From the NCBI GenBank assembly GCA_028767165.1, contig JARACJ010000003.1, forward strand, positions 1-64,000: DNA of 64,000 nucleotides. The letters run 5' to 3'. Positions 44,495 through 53,397 of the stretch are shown piece by piece. This DNA is from Proteobacteria bacterium DTSAM18. GTDB taxonomy: Bacteria; Myxococcota_A; UBA796; GCA-2862545. Each line of letters begins with the position of its first letter. Position 1 is the stretch's first letter. A program made the position numbers and the translations under genes. The notes under the pieces were generated by a model. The model was not told the origin of the DNA, made no database searches, and saw only the letters and a list, made by a program, of their open reading frames with translations.

Positions 44495-45196
44495 ATGGTG
44501 AGCATGCTGGTGACGGGCGTCATCATCCTTCTGGTCTACATCATCGTCGCCGCGGGCTCGCTGGCCTACGAGCTCACGGGGCTCGACCGCCAGACGGCCC
44601 GCTTCCAGGCGCTGTCGGCCTTCACCGGTACGGGCTTCACGACCCGGGCGGCCGAGCTGGTCGTGCGACACGGGGTGCGGCGCCGGATCACCGCCGTGCT
44701 GATGGTCATGGGCTACGCAGGCACGGCCTCCGCCGTGGCCTCGCTGCTCTCGTCCTTCACCCAGAACGACTACGAGACGGTGCTGCGGAACCTGGCCTTC
44801 CTCGTGGGCGGCTTCCTCATCAGCTTCCCGGTGGTCTCCCGGCTGGGTCGGCCCCTGGGGGACTGGATGCGCCGCGTGCTCACGGTGAAGCTGGTGGGCG
44901 AGAGCGTGCCCCACGAGGAGCTGCTGCTGTACAAGCGGGGCTACGGCATCACCCGCATCGAGGTGCCCGCGGGGAGCCGGGTGGAGGGCAAGGCCCTGCG
45001 GGAGCTCGACCTGCGGCGCATGAAGGTGCAGGTGCTCGCGGTGGAGGAGCACAACGACGTGCACCCCATCCCCGACCCGAGCTGGACCTTCGAAGCGGGC
45101 CAGCACCTCATCGTGTACGGCTCGCTGGCCGACGTGCAGAAGGCGTTCGGACAGCTCCAGGCCGCCGAGCAGGAGCAGGAGGCCGCGGCCGGCTAG
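44495..45196 (+). CDS. TrkA-C domain membrane protein with TrkH-like loop
   Basis: A 233-residue protein: an N-terminal membrane helix, then FQALSAFTGTGFTTRAAELV, which resembles the pore loop of Trk/Ktr potassium transporters. Two further helices follow, and a C-terminal cytoplasmic TrkA-C (RCK_C) domain (about residues 140-220), which in other proteins binds a nucleotide or small ligand. I recall similar proteins annotated only as TrkA-C domain proteins; a part in potassium or other cation transport is possible. GGAGG precedes the ATG at 44495. It converges on the TetR gene 12 bp away. Confidence 0.78.
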   Translation: MVSMLVTGVIILLVYIIVAAGSLAYELTGLDRQTARFQALSAFTGTGFTTRAAELVVRHGVRRRITAVLMVMGYAGTASAVASLLSSFTQNDYETVLRNLAFLVGGFLISFPVVSRLGRPLGDWMRRVLTVKLVGESVPHEELLLYKRGYGITRIEVPAGSRVEGKALRELDLRRMKVQVLAVEEHNDVHPIPDPSWTFEAGQHLIVYGSLADVQKAFGQLQAAEQEQEAAAG

Positions 45197-45208
45197 CGGG
45201 GCGTGGGC

Positions 45209-45838
45209 TCAGGCGGGCCGGGGCAGCAGGCCGTCGAGGTGAAGGGAGACGACCTCTTCGGCGAGGTCCTCGCGCTCCTCGATGGGGGCGAGGCGGTCGC
45301 TGGTGAGGCGGTCGACCAGGTAGCGCATGCTGCCGTAGATGGAGACGGCCGCGACGTGGTGGTCGTGGGGCCGGAGCCAGCCGAGCTCGGTGCCCATCTG
45401 CAGGCTGGCCTGCAGGTAGCCCAGCAGGTTGTCCTCGAAGGCCTCGAGGGCTTCCTGGATGGGGGCCTCGAGGCCGATGCCCTGGTGGAAGATGAGGCGG
45501 ACGACATCGCCCTCGTCCTGGGCGGTGTGCAGCAGGCGCTCGATGGTGCCCACCAGCTGGGTCCGCATGGCCTTGCGGCCTGCCGTGATGTCGACACCCA
45601 CCACGGAGCCCCGCAGGCGGGTCATCAAGGCATCGAGCATGGCCAGGAACACCGACTGCTTGGAGTCGAAGTACAGGTAGAACGTGCCCCGTGCCACCCC
45701 GGCCGCCTTGATGAGCGCGGTGATGGAGGCGGCGTGGTAGCCCTGGTCGGCGAACACGCTGCGGGCAGCGCGCAGGATCTCGGCCCGGCGCTCCTCGCGG
45801 AGGGCCTGGGCGCGCAGCTTGCGTCCATCGGTGGTCAC
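45209..45838 (-). CDS. TetR family transcriptional regulator of the lipid operon
   Basis: A 209-residue TetR regulator: N-terminal helix-turn-helix with ILRAARSVFADQGYHAASITALIKAAGVARGTFYLYF (in pieces) and a helical ligand domain. It is the last gene of the eleven-gene lipid operon, overlapping the PlsC gene as ATGA. A perfect palindrome at 56781-56800, just upstream of the first gene, is its likely operator, giving negative autoregulation. TetR proteins of lipid operons often sense acyl-CoA or related lipids; the ligand here is unknown. Confidence 0.9.
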   Translation of the reverse strand: MTTDGRKLRAQALREERRAEILRAARSVFADQGYHAASITALIKAAGVARGTFYLYFDSKQSVFLAMLDALMTRLRGSVVGVDITAGRKAMRTQLVGTIERLLHTAQDEGDVVRLIFHQGIGLEAPIQEALEAFEDNLLGYLQASLQMGTELGWLRPHDHHVAAVSIYGSMRYLVDRLTSDRLAPIEEREDLAEEVVSLHLDGLLPRPA

Positions 45839-46557
45839 GAGGCCTCCAGCGCGTCGTAGTACGCGTCCACGCGGTCACTGATGATGCGATGGACACGTTC
45901 GGGGAGGGCCTTGATCTCGTCGCGGCTCATGCCGTGGGTCTCGATGGGGTCGTCGAGGATGACGCTGACCGTCTGGAAGGGACGGATGGACTTGCCGGGC
46001 GTGGGCAGGACCTCGAACATGCCGGTGACGGTGACGGGCACGATGGCCAGGCCCATGCGGGCGGCCATCTGGAACACGCCGGCCTTGAACTCCGCCACGC
46101 GACCGGTGCGGGTGCGGGTGCCCTCGGGGAAGACCAGCAGGCTGCGGCCGGCGGCCACCTCGCGCTTCATGCCGGCGAAGAGCTTGCGGGCGCTGGCGGC
46201 CGAGCCGGGCTCCACGCCCAGGGTGCCCCGGCCCTTCATGAACGGGCCGTAGAAGCGGATGTCGAAGTGGCTCTGCAGCTCGATGCCCTGCTTGTAGTGG
46301 GAGGTGCTGGCGTACATGGTGCAGTGGTCCAGCATGTTGACGTGGTTCTGCACGAACAGGTAGGGCCGGTCGGGGTCGATCTTGTCGCTGACCTCGTGGC
46401 GCAGGCGGCACAGCGTGAGGGCCACCTGCCCGCGGGTGTAGATGCGGGTGAGCCAGTCGACCTCGTGGGAGGGCTTGAAGCGGAACACCAGGCGCAGCAG
46501 GCTGGTCATGGTGATGAGCCAGAGCATGCCCACGCCGAACAGCAGGCGTCCGATCAT
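45835..46557 (-). CDS. PlsC-type lysophospholipid acyltransferase
   Basis: A 240-residue membrane-associated acyltransferase with the catalytic NHVNMLD (Hx4D, 71-77) and the acceptor-binding FPEGTRTR (143-150). It has an N-terminal hydrophobic helix. The family transfers an acyl group from acyl-CoA or acyl-ACP to the free hydroxyl of a lysolipid. Overlaps of 4 bp with the lipid kinase upstream and TetR downstream place it late in the lipid operon. The chromosome must also carry a housekeeping plsC, so this one is probably dedicated to the product of this cluster. Confidence 0.9.
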   Translation of the reverse strand: MIGRLLFGVGMLWLITMTSLLRLVFRFKPSHEVDWLTRIYTRGQVALTLCRLRHEVSDKIDPDRPYLFVQNHVNMLDHCTMYASTSHYKQGIELQSHFDIRFYGPFMKGRGTLGVEPGSAASARKLFAGMKREVAAGRSLLVFPEGTRTRTGRVAEFKAGVFQMAARMGLAIVPVTVTGMFEVLPTPGKSIRPFQTVSVILDDPIETHGMSRDEIKALPERVHRIISDRVDAYYDALEAS

Positions 46558-47441
46558 GCCCAGATCCTCAGCGCGCCCGGGCGCACCTTCAGCGAGAGGG
46601 GGCGTGCCCGGATGATCTCGCCGTCGACCATCAGATCGAGGGCGTGGTCGATGTGGAACCTGACCTCGCGGGCCCGCTGGGCCGTGTGCTTGGGGGACTC
46701 GAGGTGGGTGCCCGAGTAGATCCGCGGGAACGTGGCCAGCAGCTCCAGGCGTCCGAGCGCGCCGATGTGCAGCGCGTCCAGCTGGCCGTCGGTGGGGTCG
46801 GCGTCCGGGGCCATGTGCATGGTGCCGCCGGTGAACTGGCTGTTGTTGAAGGACAGGAAGGTGCACGGGGTGTCGATGACGGGACCGTCGTCGAGCTGGT
46901 AGCGGAAGTGGTGGTGCTGCAGCCGGCAGACCTCCACCACCGTGGCCACCGTGTAGCCGTGGGCGCCGAGGGGCTTGAAGCGGCGGTTGGTGAGGGCACC
47001 GACCTCGCTGGTGAAGCCGAAGGACAGGATGTTCAGGTAGACGAAGCCACCCTCTTCGGTGGCGCACTCGATCAGATCGACCGTGCGGGTGCGGCCTCGT
47101 GCCATGGCCTCCAGTGTGCCGTCGGCGCTGGTGAGGTCGAAGTCGCGCAGGAAGCTGTTGCCGGTGCCCAGGGGCAGGATGCCGAGGGTCACGGGCTCGT
47201 CGATGTGCTGGATGCCGTTGACCACCTCGAACACCGTGCCGTCGCCTCCGGCCACGAGGAGCTCCCGGTGGCCGGCGTCGACGAGCTCACGGGCGATGTC
47301 GGTGGCGTGCCCGGGCCTTGCCGTGCGGATGACGCGCACATCGTGACCCTGGTGCTTCAGGGTGGCCACGGTGCCGTCGAGCAGATCGCCGCAGCGTCCG
47401 CCGCCGGCCGCCGGGTTGGCGATGAGGGCGAGGGCGCTCAT
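46554..47441 (-). CDS. Diacylglycerol/sphingosine kinase-like lipid kinase
   Basis: A 295-residue soluble lipid kinase of the DAGK catalytic family. NPAAGGG (9-15), GGDGTVFEVVNG (65-76) and LPLGTGNSFLRDF (89-101) form the ATP site. In many bacterial members the last motif reads GTGNDFAR, so Ser replaces Asp. It should phosphorylate a lipid hydroxyl such as that of diacylglycerol, an alkylglycerol or a sphingoid-like amine. It overlaps both neighbours by ATGA and belongs to the lipid operon. Confidence 0.88.
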   Translation of the reverse strand: MSALALIANPAAGGGRCGDLLDGTVATLKHQGHDVRVIRTARPGHATDIARELVDAGHRELLVAGGDGTVFEVVNGIQHIDEPVTLGILPLGTGNSFLRDFDLTSADGTLEAMARGRTRTVDLIECATEEGGFVYLNILSFGFTSEVGALTNRRFKPLGAHGYTVATVVEVCRLQHHHFRYQLDDGPVIDTPCTFLSFNNSQFTGGTMHMAPDADPTDGQLDALHIGALGRLELLATFPRIYSGTHLESPKHTAQRAREVRFHIDHALDLMVDGEIIRARPLSLKVRPGALRIWA

Positions 47442-49132
47442 TGGGCATCCTCGCACTGGGCGGAGGATGCCCTGGTGCCGAGATCCTCGGCCAGCAGGTG
47501 GCGCTTGATCTTCATGGACGTGGTGCGGGGGAACTCGTCGTTCCACCACAGCAGCTCGTGCACGCGCTTGTGCTCGGGCAGGCGGAGGTTGCGGCGGCGG
47601 AAGTCGGCCAGGATGTGGTGGCGATCGGCGTCGTCGGCGGCGCGCACCACGGCCACGAGCTTCTCGCCCGCGAGGCCGCCGGCCCCGAACAGGTAGTCCT
47701 TCGCGAAGATCACCAGCTCCTCGGCGGGCACCTCGGCGAACGCGGCCTCGATGTCCTCGGGGTAGATGTTCTTGCCGCCGGCGGTGACGATCATGTTCTT
47801 GCGGCGACCGACCAGGTGCAGGTGGTGGGCGCCGTCGAGCCAGCCGAGATCGCCGGTCTTCAGCCAGCCGTCCTCGAAGGCGGCCTCGGTGAGCTCCGGA
47901 TCGTCGAGGTAGCCCTTGAAGACGGTGGGGCCCTTGACCCACACCTCGCCGACACCGTGGGCGTCGGGCTGGTGGATCCTGAGCTGCACGCCGGGCACCG
48001 CCTGACCCACCGAGTCGCCCCGGTAGGGCTTGAGGGTGTTCAGCGTGAGCACCGTGCAGGCCTCGGTGAGGCCGTAGCCGATGGCCACGGGGATCCCGAG
48101 CTCGTAGAAGAAGTCGGCCCGGGAGGCCTCGAGGAACGCGCCACCGCAGTACAGGGTGCGCAGTTCACCGCCGAAGGCGTCCAGGACGGGCTTCATGACC
48201 CACCTGGAGACCTGGTGATTGGGCTGCTTGCGGCTGAACAGGCGGTTGACCTGCTTCAGGGCGCCGAAGACCTTCGCCTTGCCCGGCTCGAGGGCGTCGA
48301 ACTTCTCCCGCAGGGAGCGCTCGAAGGCCTTGAGGATCATGGGCACCACCGCCATGTGGTTGACCCGGTACCGCTTCATCGTGGACACGATGTACTCGGG
48401 CCGCATGGTGCGCTGGTAGACCACCGTACAGCCTGTGCAGAAGCTGGCCACGAAGCCACACATGAAGTCGATGGCGTGGTTGGTGGGCAGGATCGAGAAG
48501 TAGCGGTCGCCGACCTCCCAGGAGGTGGTCTCCATGAGGGACTGGTACTGGGCGAGGTAGTTGCCGTGGGTGAGCATGCAGCCCTTGGGCTGGCCGCCCG
48601 TGCCGGAGCTGTAGACGATGCAGGCCACGTCGTCGCGGGTGCGGGGGGCGAGGGCAGGGGCCTGCCCGTCGAGGGGGAGGGCTTCGTAGCGGAATCCACC
48701 GCGGAGATCGGCATCTTCCGGCGCATCCACCACGAGCCGCAACGGCGAAATATCATCGTCATAACGACGATACATGTGCCATTCGGCGACGATGGCGTCG
48801 GCCTTGGCGTGCTTCGCCAGCACCTGCTGCCCCTCGGGCTCCAGCCGGGAATCGAGCGGCACCAGGGTGCAGCCGATGTGCAGGGCCGCCGTGGCGCAGA
48901 GGATCCAGGCGGCCTGGTTCGACATCGCGATGGCCACGCGGGCGTCGGGACCGAGGCCCTGGGCCTTCATCCAGGCGGCGATGCCCATGGCGCGACCGCG
49001 GAATCCGCTGTAGCTCAGGCGCACGTTCTCGCGATCGCGCTGGGCCTCGATGACGGCGGTCTGCGTGGGGTACTGCCGGAAGGCGTCCTGCAGAAGCTCG
49101 GGCAGGGAGGGGTAGCGGCCGGGGTGGATCAC
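47438..49132 (-). CDS. Fatty acyl-adenylating ligase (AMP-binding) 1
   Basis: A 564-residue adenylate-forming enzyme. The core motifs are VYSSGTGGQPKGCMLTHGN, GYGLTEACT, TGDLGWLD and GGKNIYPEDIE, with the catalytic lysine in TTSMKIKR near the C-terminus. It activates a fatty acid as acyl-AMP and passes it to CoA or to a carrier protein. Its gene overlaps the ACP gene directly upstream, which favours loading of that ACP. Substrate length cannot be read from the sequence. Confidence 0.9.
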   Translation of the reverse strand: MIHPGRYPSLPELLQDAFRQYPTQTAVIEAQRDRENVRLSYSGFRGRAMGIAAWMKAQGLGPDARVAIAMSNQAAWILCATAALHIGCTLVPLDSRLEPEGQQVLAKHAKADAIVAEWHMYRRYDDDISPLRLVVDAPEDADLRGGFRYEALPLDGQAPALAPRTRDDVACIVYSSGTGGQPKGCMLTHGNYLAQYQSLMETTSWEVGDRYFSILPTNHAIDFMCGFVASFCTGCTVVYQRTMRPEYIVSTMKRYRVNHMAVVPMILKAFERSLREKFDALEPGKAKVFGALKQVNRLFSRKQPNHQVSRWVMKPVLDAFGGELRTLYCGGAFLEASRADFFYELGIPVAIGYGLTEACTVLTLNTLKPYRGDSVGQAVPGVQLRIHQPDAHGVGEVWVKGPTVFKGYLDDPELTEAAFEDGWLKTGDLGWLDGAHHLHLVGRRKNMIVTAGGKNIYPEDIEAAFAEVPAEELVIFAKDYLFGAGGLAGEKLVAVVRAADDADRHHILADFRRRNLRLPEHKRVHELLWWNDEFPRTTSMKIKRHLLAEDLGTRASSAQCEDAQ

Positions 49133-49371
49133 AGGCGACGCTCCACGATCTGCGCGATGCTGGCGAAGGTGCGGACGTCCTGCAGCTCGTAGTCCGGGAT
49201 CTCGACGGAGAAGGTCTCCTCGAGGTCGGTGAGCAGCTCCATGGCCTCCATCGAGTCGATGTCGAGGGCGGCGTACAGATCGTCGGTGGCGGACAGGTTG
49301 GCGGCGCGGCTGCCGTAGCGCTCGCGGGCCAGCTGAAGGAGACGGTCGATGACGGCTTGGGCGGTGGTCAT
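49129..49371 (-). CDS. Acyl carrier protein
   Basis: An 80-residue carrier with the phosphopantetheine-attachment serine at position 40 in LDIDSMEAMELL. The arm is thus intact and the DSM variant of DSL is normal. It is a dedicated carrier between an enoyl-CoA hydratase and an acyl ligase, overlapping both by ATGA. No ketosynthase lies in the cluster, so it probably ferries a ready-made acyl chain between ligase, hydratase and reductases rather than elongating it. Confidence 0.92.
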   Translation of the reverse strand: MTTAQAVIDRLLQLARERYGSRAANLSATDDLYAALDIDSMEAMELLTDLEETFSVEIPDYELQDVRTFASIAQIVERRL

Positions 49372-50297
49372 GGCAGGTAGGGCCTCACGTCGGTGGAGTT
49401 CACGAACTTGTCGAGCCCTGCCTTGACGGCGGGGCTGCGGAGCATCTGCAGGAAGGTGTCGATCTCCTCCTGCAGGCGCGCCTGGGGGAGCTTCTTGGCG
49501 AAGGCCTTGGCGGTGCGGAAGGTGGACGCGTCGAAGCGGGCGGCCTGCTTCGCGGCGTGGCGGGCGGCCTGGAGCGCCTCGCCCCGGGCGGTGACCTGGG
49601 AGACGAGGCCGAGCGCGTGGGCCCGGCGGGCGTTCAGGGTGCGGCCGGTGAGCAGCACGTCGCGCACGACGGCATTGCCCACGTCCCGCTCGAGCCGGGG
49701 GATGCCACCGAAGCCGGGGACCAGGCCGAGCCGCAGCTCGGGGAAGCCGAACCGCGTGGACTTGTCGGCGATGATGAGATCGCAGCACAGGGCCAGCTCG
49801 AAGCCGCCGCCGAGCACGGCGCCGTGGGTGGCGGCGATGGTGAGCAGGGGGGCGGTGTCCAGGGTGTCGAAGACGGCGTGGATGCGCTCCAGGAAGCGGC
49901 GGACCTCCCGCTGCACCAGGGGCTGCACCAGGGCCTTGCCGCCCCGGGCCAGCGCCGCGCGGGCGAGATCCCGGGCGATGTCGAGGGTGGGCCCGGCGGC
50001 GTCCTCGACGGGCGCCATGAAGCGGCCGGCCAGCTCCCGGATGCCGAGGCCGTCCATGCGCTCCAGGCCCGCGTGGAGCTCGCGCAGGTCTGCACCGGCG
50101 CAGAAGCCGCCCTTGCGGTCGCTGTGGAAGATCAGGGCACGGGCACCGTCGGCGCCGTCGCGGATGTGATCCGCCAGGCCCTCGAGCTCACGCAGGGTGG
50201 TGGTGCCGATCTCGTTGACCGGCGCCCGGTGCAGCTTGACCTCGATGATGTCGTCGGTGGTGTCCCAGGACAGGGCGACGCCGTGGAAGGTCCTCAT
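49368..50297 (-). CDS. Enoyl-CoA hydratase/isomerase family protein
   Basis: A 309-residue crotonase-fold protein with the oxyanion-hole segments FCAGADLREL and GAVLGGGFELALCCD. Both glutamates typical of hydratases are kept (GGGFE and FPELRLGL). It is longer than the usual 260 residues, with an insertion near residues 80-130. In this operon it may hydrate or isomerise an enoyl chain on CoA or on the neighbouring ACP. Confidence 0.85.
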   Translation of the reverse strand: MRTFHGVALSWDTTDDIIEVKLHRAPVNEIGTTTLRELEGLADHIRDGADGARALIFHSDRKGGFCAGADLRELHAGLERMDGLGIRELAGRFMAPVEDAAGPTLDIARDLARAALARGGKALVQPLVQREVRRFLERIHAVFDTLDTAPLLTIAATHGAVLGGGFELALCCDLIIADKSTRFGFPELRLGLVPGFGGIPRLERDVGNAVVRDVLLTGRTLNARRAHALGLVSQVTARGEALQAARHAAKQAARFDASTFRTAKAFAKKLPQARLQEEIDTFLQMLRSPAVKAGLDKFVNSTDVRPYLP

Positions 50298-51919
50298 GGG
50301 TACATGGCCTCGATGTCGTCAGCGAAGGCCTGGTCGATGGCCTTTCGCTTGAGCTTGCCGTTGGCGGTGAGCAGGCCCTCCTCGGGGGTGAGGGGCTCAC
50401 TGCGGTGGTGGAAGCGGCGGATGCGCTTGTAGTGGGGCAGGGACTCGTTGATGTGGTGCAGGGCGTGGTCGACCTGCTTGCGGTCGATGTCGCCGGTGAG
50501 GATGGCCGTGAGGTAGGGGCGGCCGTGGCCCACGAGCACGGCCTGCTCGAGGCCGGTGATGTGCTCCATGAGCTTCTGCTCGATGGGCTCGGGTGGCACG
50601 TTGTGGCCGTTGCTGGGCACGAGGACGTTCTTCACGCGGCCGATGACCGTGAGGCGGCCGTCGGAGGACAGCTCGACCTGGTCGCCGGTGTGGAACCAGC
50701 CATCCTGCAGGGCCTCCGCGGTGGCCTCGGGGCGTCCCCAGTAGCCCTTGAAGATGTTGCGGCCCCGGACGAGCAGCTCGTCGTGCTCGCCGACCTTGAG
50801 CTCGCAGCCGTCGATGGCGAAGCCCACGGCGCCGGACTGCACCCGGCCGGGCTTGTCCATGGTGACGATGGCGGTGGTCTCCGTGAGCCCGTAGACCTGC
50901 AGCACCGGCACGCCGATCATCGAGAACCACTGCTGGGTGTCCTCGCCGAGGGGCGCGGAGCCGCAGATCAGGAACTCGATGTTCGGACCGAGGGCGGCCT
51001 TGATCCTGTCGAACATCAGCTTGCGGCCGAGGGCGAGCACCAGGTGGTCGCGCTTGCGGCCTTCTCCGGCCTCGATGCGGCCGTAGGCGGCTCGGCTGGC
51101 CCGGTACAGGCCCCAGATGGCGACGCCCTTGCTCTTCAGCTTCTTCTCCGCGCCGTTCTTGACCCGCTCGAGGAGGACTGGCACGTTGAGGAAGTAGTGG
51201 GGCGCGGCGACGGGGATCTCCTGGATGAGCCGATCGAGGCTGGTGGAGATCGTGATGCCGGTGCCTCTGTACAGGGTGGTCCACAGCACGATGCGGGAGC
51301 CGGCGAAGCAGAACGGCAGGTAGTGGAACACCCGGTCGGCCTCGGTGCGGCCGGCGCCCATCTCGGACAGTGCCTCGCCGGTGACCGGCAGCATGTGGGC
51401 GATGTTGTCCTCGGTGAGCATGACGCCCTTGGGCGCGCCGCTGGTGCCCGAGGTGTAGATGAGGGTCATCACGTCGCCCTCGGACCAGTCGTGCACGGGG
51501 GCATCGAGGCTGACGCCCGTGAACAGCTCGTCGATCAGCGCGACCTCGCCCTCCCAGCCGGCCTCGATCACCGCCCTGCGCAGGTCGTCGTCGTCGACCA
51601 GCACCAGGGAGCAGTCGCAGTCGCGCATCATGCCCACGAGCTCGTCCGCCGCCTGCCGGGCGTACAGGGGCACCACCACGAGGCCCTCCGCGAGCAGGGC
51701 CAGATCGGTGGTGACCCAACGGGTGGAGTTGGGACCGATCAGCGCCACGCGGTCGCCGGCCGACAGCTCCCTGCCGCGCAGCCACGTGCGAGCCTGGCCC
51801 ATCCACTGCAGCATCTCGGCGCCGGTGGCCGCCAGGGGGCCGCTCGGGTGGATCTCGGTGACGAATGCCCCCGCCGGGCGGGTGCGGAGCTGGTGGACGA
51901 TGCGGGACAGGACGTTCAT
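50294..51919 (-). CDS. Long-chain acyl-CoA synthetase-like ligase 2
   Basis: A 541-residue adenylate-forming enzyme of the long-chain (FadD15-like) type. Motifs are TLIYTSGTSGAPKGVMLTEDN, VYGLTETTA, HTGDQVELSSDGRL and the catalytic lysine in TANGKLKRKAI. It differs clearly from ligase 1 (different N-terminus, longer linker after the P-loop), so the two are not a recent duplication and probably activate different acids or use different acceptors. ATGA overlaps join it to its neighbours. Confidence 0.9.
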   Translation of the reverse strand: MNVLSRIVHQLRTRPAGAFVTEIHPSGPLAATGAEMLQWMGQARTWLRGRELSAGDRVALIGPNSTRWVTTDLALLAEGLVVVPLYARQAADELVGMMRDCDCSLVLVDDDDLRRAVIEAGWEGEVALIDELFTGVSLDAPVHDWSEGDVMTLIYTSGTSGAPKGVMLTEDNIAHMLPVTGEALSEMGAGRTEADRVFHYLPFCFAGSRIVLWTTLYRGTGITISTSLDRLIQEIPVAAPHYFLNVPVLLERVKNGAEKKLKSKGVAIWGLYRASRAAYGRIEAGEGRKRDHLVLALGRKLMFDRIKAALGPNIEFLICGSAPLGEDTQQWFSMIGVPVLQVYGLTETTAIVTMDKPGRVQSGAVGFAIDGCELKVGEHDELLVRGRNIFKGYWGRPEATAEALQDGWFHTGDQVELSSDGRLTVIGRVKNVLVPSNGHNVPPEPIEQKLMEHITGLEQAVLVGHGRPYLTAILTGDIDRKQVDHALHHINESLPHYKRIRRFHHRSEPLTPEEGLLTANGKLKRKAIDQAFADDIEAMYP

Positions 51920-53397
51920 GGGGCACTCCGGTGGCGGGAGATCAGCTGGTGCAGCTCCGGCGACAGCGGGGGCAGGTGGTCCCACACGTCGCCGCGTCGG
52001 CCGCGGCCTTCGGGCAGCGGGAAGCCGGGCAGCTGGTCGCGGACGTAGTCTGCCAGCATCTGGCCCATGCGTCCCATCATCTCGAGGTTGCGGACCACGC
52101 AGGCCTCGATGCCGCGCCGGGTGGCCTCCGGGTGGCGGTGGACCTGGAGCAGGGCCTGCTCGATGTGGCCGGCCAGCTCCGGGTCGTCGACGCGCAGGCT
52201 GAGCTCGGGGGTGCCGCGATCGGCCATGAGGTTGGCGATGCGCTCGTCCATGGTGACGCCCACGCTGAGCACGCCGGCGGGCATGGTCATCACGCAGGCG
52301 TGGTAGCGGCTGGAGACCATGTAGGTGGCCTGGCGCATCAGGCTGACCATCTCGAACATCTCGAGCTGGTCGCTGACGAACACGGGGGCGCCGTCGAGCC
52401 GCTCCGACAGGCCCTCGCAGGCCTCCCGGTCGAGCTGCTCGCTACCGATGCACACCATGAAGACGTCCTGGTGGCGCGCGAAGCGTCGGGCGCCCTCGGC
52501 CATGGCATCGAGGTAGACCCGCTGCTTCTCCTCGACCTCGTGGCCGCCCTTGTGGAAGTAGATGGAGGCGTAGTGCTCCTTGCCGTGGGTGCCGAGGAGG
52601 GCGTGGCTCACGCCCTTGCCCAGATCGGGCCGCACGGGCCACCAGAAGGGGTTGATGGGGCACAGGGCGAGCACGGGGGTGACCCCGTCCCAGCCGGCGT
52701 CCATCAGCAGCTTGCGGCCGACGTCGGACGGTGCGGGCTGGAAGGTCCAGGCGGTGTCGGTGCCGAGCTTCGTCTTCAGACCGAGCTCGCCGAGGACCTT
52801 CCGGCTGTTCTCGTTGCGGGTGATGACGAAGGCGCCGTCGCAGCTGCGCTTGACGAGCTCCTTGAGGGAGTCGGTCATGTCGCCGGCCTCGCCGCCATAG
52901 GCGATCGAGAGCTTGTGGCTGGCGGCGGCGAGCCCGAGGGCGCCTGCCATGTAGGTGGACAGCGCGCTCGCGAACTTGCTCTTGAACATGGAGCCTTCGC
53001 AGGCCACCACGCCGTGCACCTGCGCCACCTCGTCGTACAGGAACTTCGGGAAGATCCGGGGCATGACGACGTGCTTGACCGTGCGGAAGTAGCCGGCGGT
53101 GAGAGCGGCGTCCTGCACGTGGATCGACAGGTCGAGGTTGTCCTCCCCGAGCACGTGGCGGAACTGACGGATCATCTCCTCGACACGGACGTCGGCGCCG
53201 GTGTTGCGGGTGCCGGAGTAGCCCGCGAACAGCAGACGCAGGGGCTCACCCTGCCGCCAGCGGGCGTGGGGCATGGTGGGGTAGGTGCTCCGGGCCCGCT
53301 CCACGAGGGCGCCCATGGCCACCTGCAGGCCGGTGTCGGCGTCCACGTTGCGGGCGACCTTGCGCAGGCCCCGCTGCAGGGTGGAGATGAGGCTCAT
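51916..53397 (-). CDS. Polysaccharide pyruvyl transferase family protein
   Basis: A 493-residue protein of the PS_pyruv_trans fold. Diagnostic stretches are LLFAGYSGTRNTGADVRVEEM (split), AYGGEAGDM, and the late VSSRYHACVMTMPAGV segment. Family members attach a pyruvate ketal to sugars, or act as related sugar-lipid modifying enzymes such as CsaB. In a lipid operon it may decorate a polar head group. It overlaps the genes on both sides. It is the only member of the set with a carbohydrate-type activity. Confidence 0.82.
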   Translation of the reverse strand: MSLISTLQRGLRKVARNVDADTGLQVAMGALVERARSTYPTMPHARWRQGEPLRLLFAGYSGTRNTGADVRVEEMIRQFRHVLGEDNLDLSIHVQDAALTAGYFRTVKHVVMPRIFPKFLYDEVAQVHGVVACEGSMFKSKFASALSTYMAGALGLAAASHKLSIAYGGEAGDMTDSLKELVKRSCDGAFVITRNENSRKVLGELGLKTKLGTDTAWTFQPAPSDVGRKLLMDAGWDGVTPVLALCPINPFWWPVRPDLGKGVSHALLGTHGKEHYASIYFHKGGHEVEEKQRVYLDAMAEGARRFARHQDVFMVCIGSEQLDREACEGLSERLDGAPVFVSDQLEMFEMVSLMRQATYMVSSRYHACVMTMPAGVLSVGVTMDERIANLMADRGTPELSLRVDDPELAGHIEQALLQVHRHPEATRRGIEACVVRNLEMMGRMGQMLADYVRDQLPGFPLPEGRGRRGDVWDHLPPLSPELHQLISRHRSAP

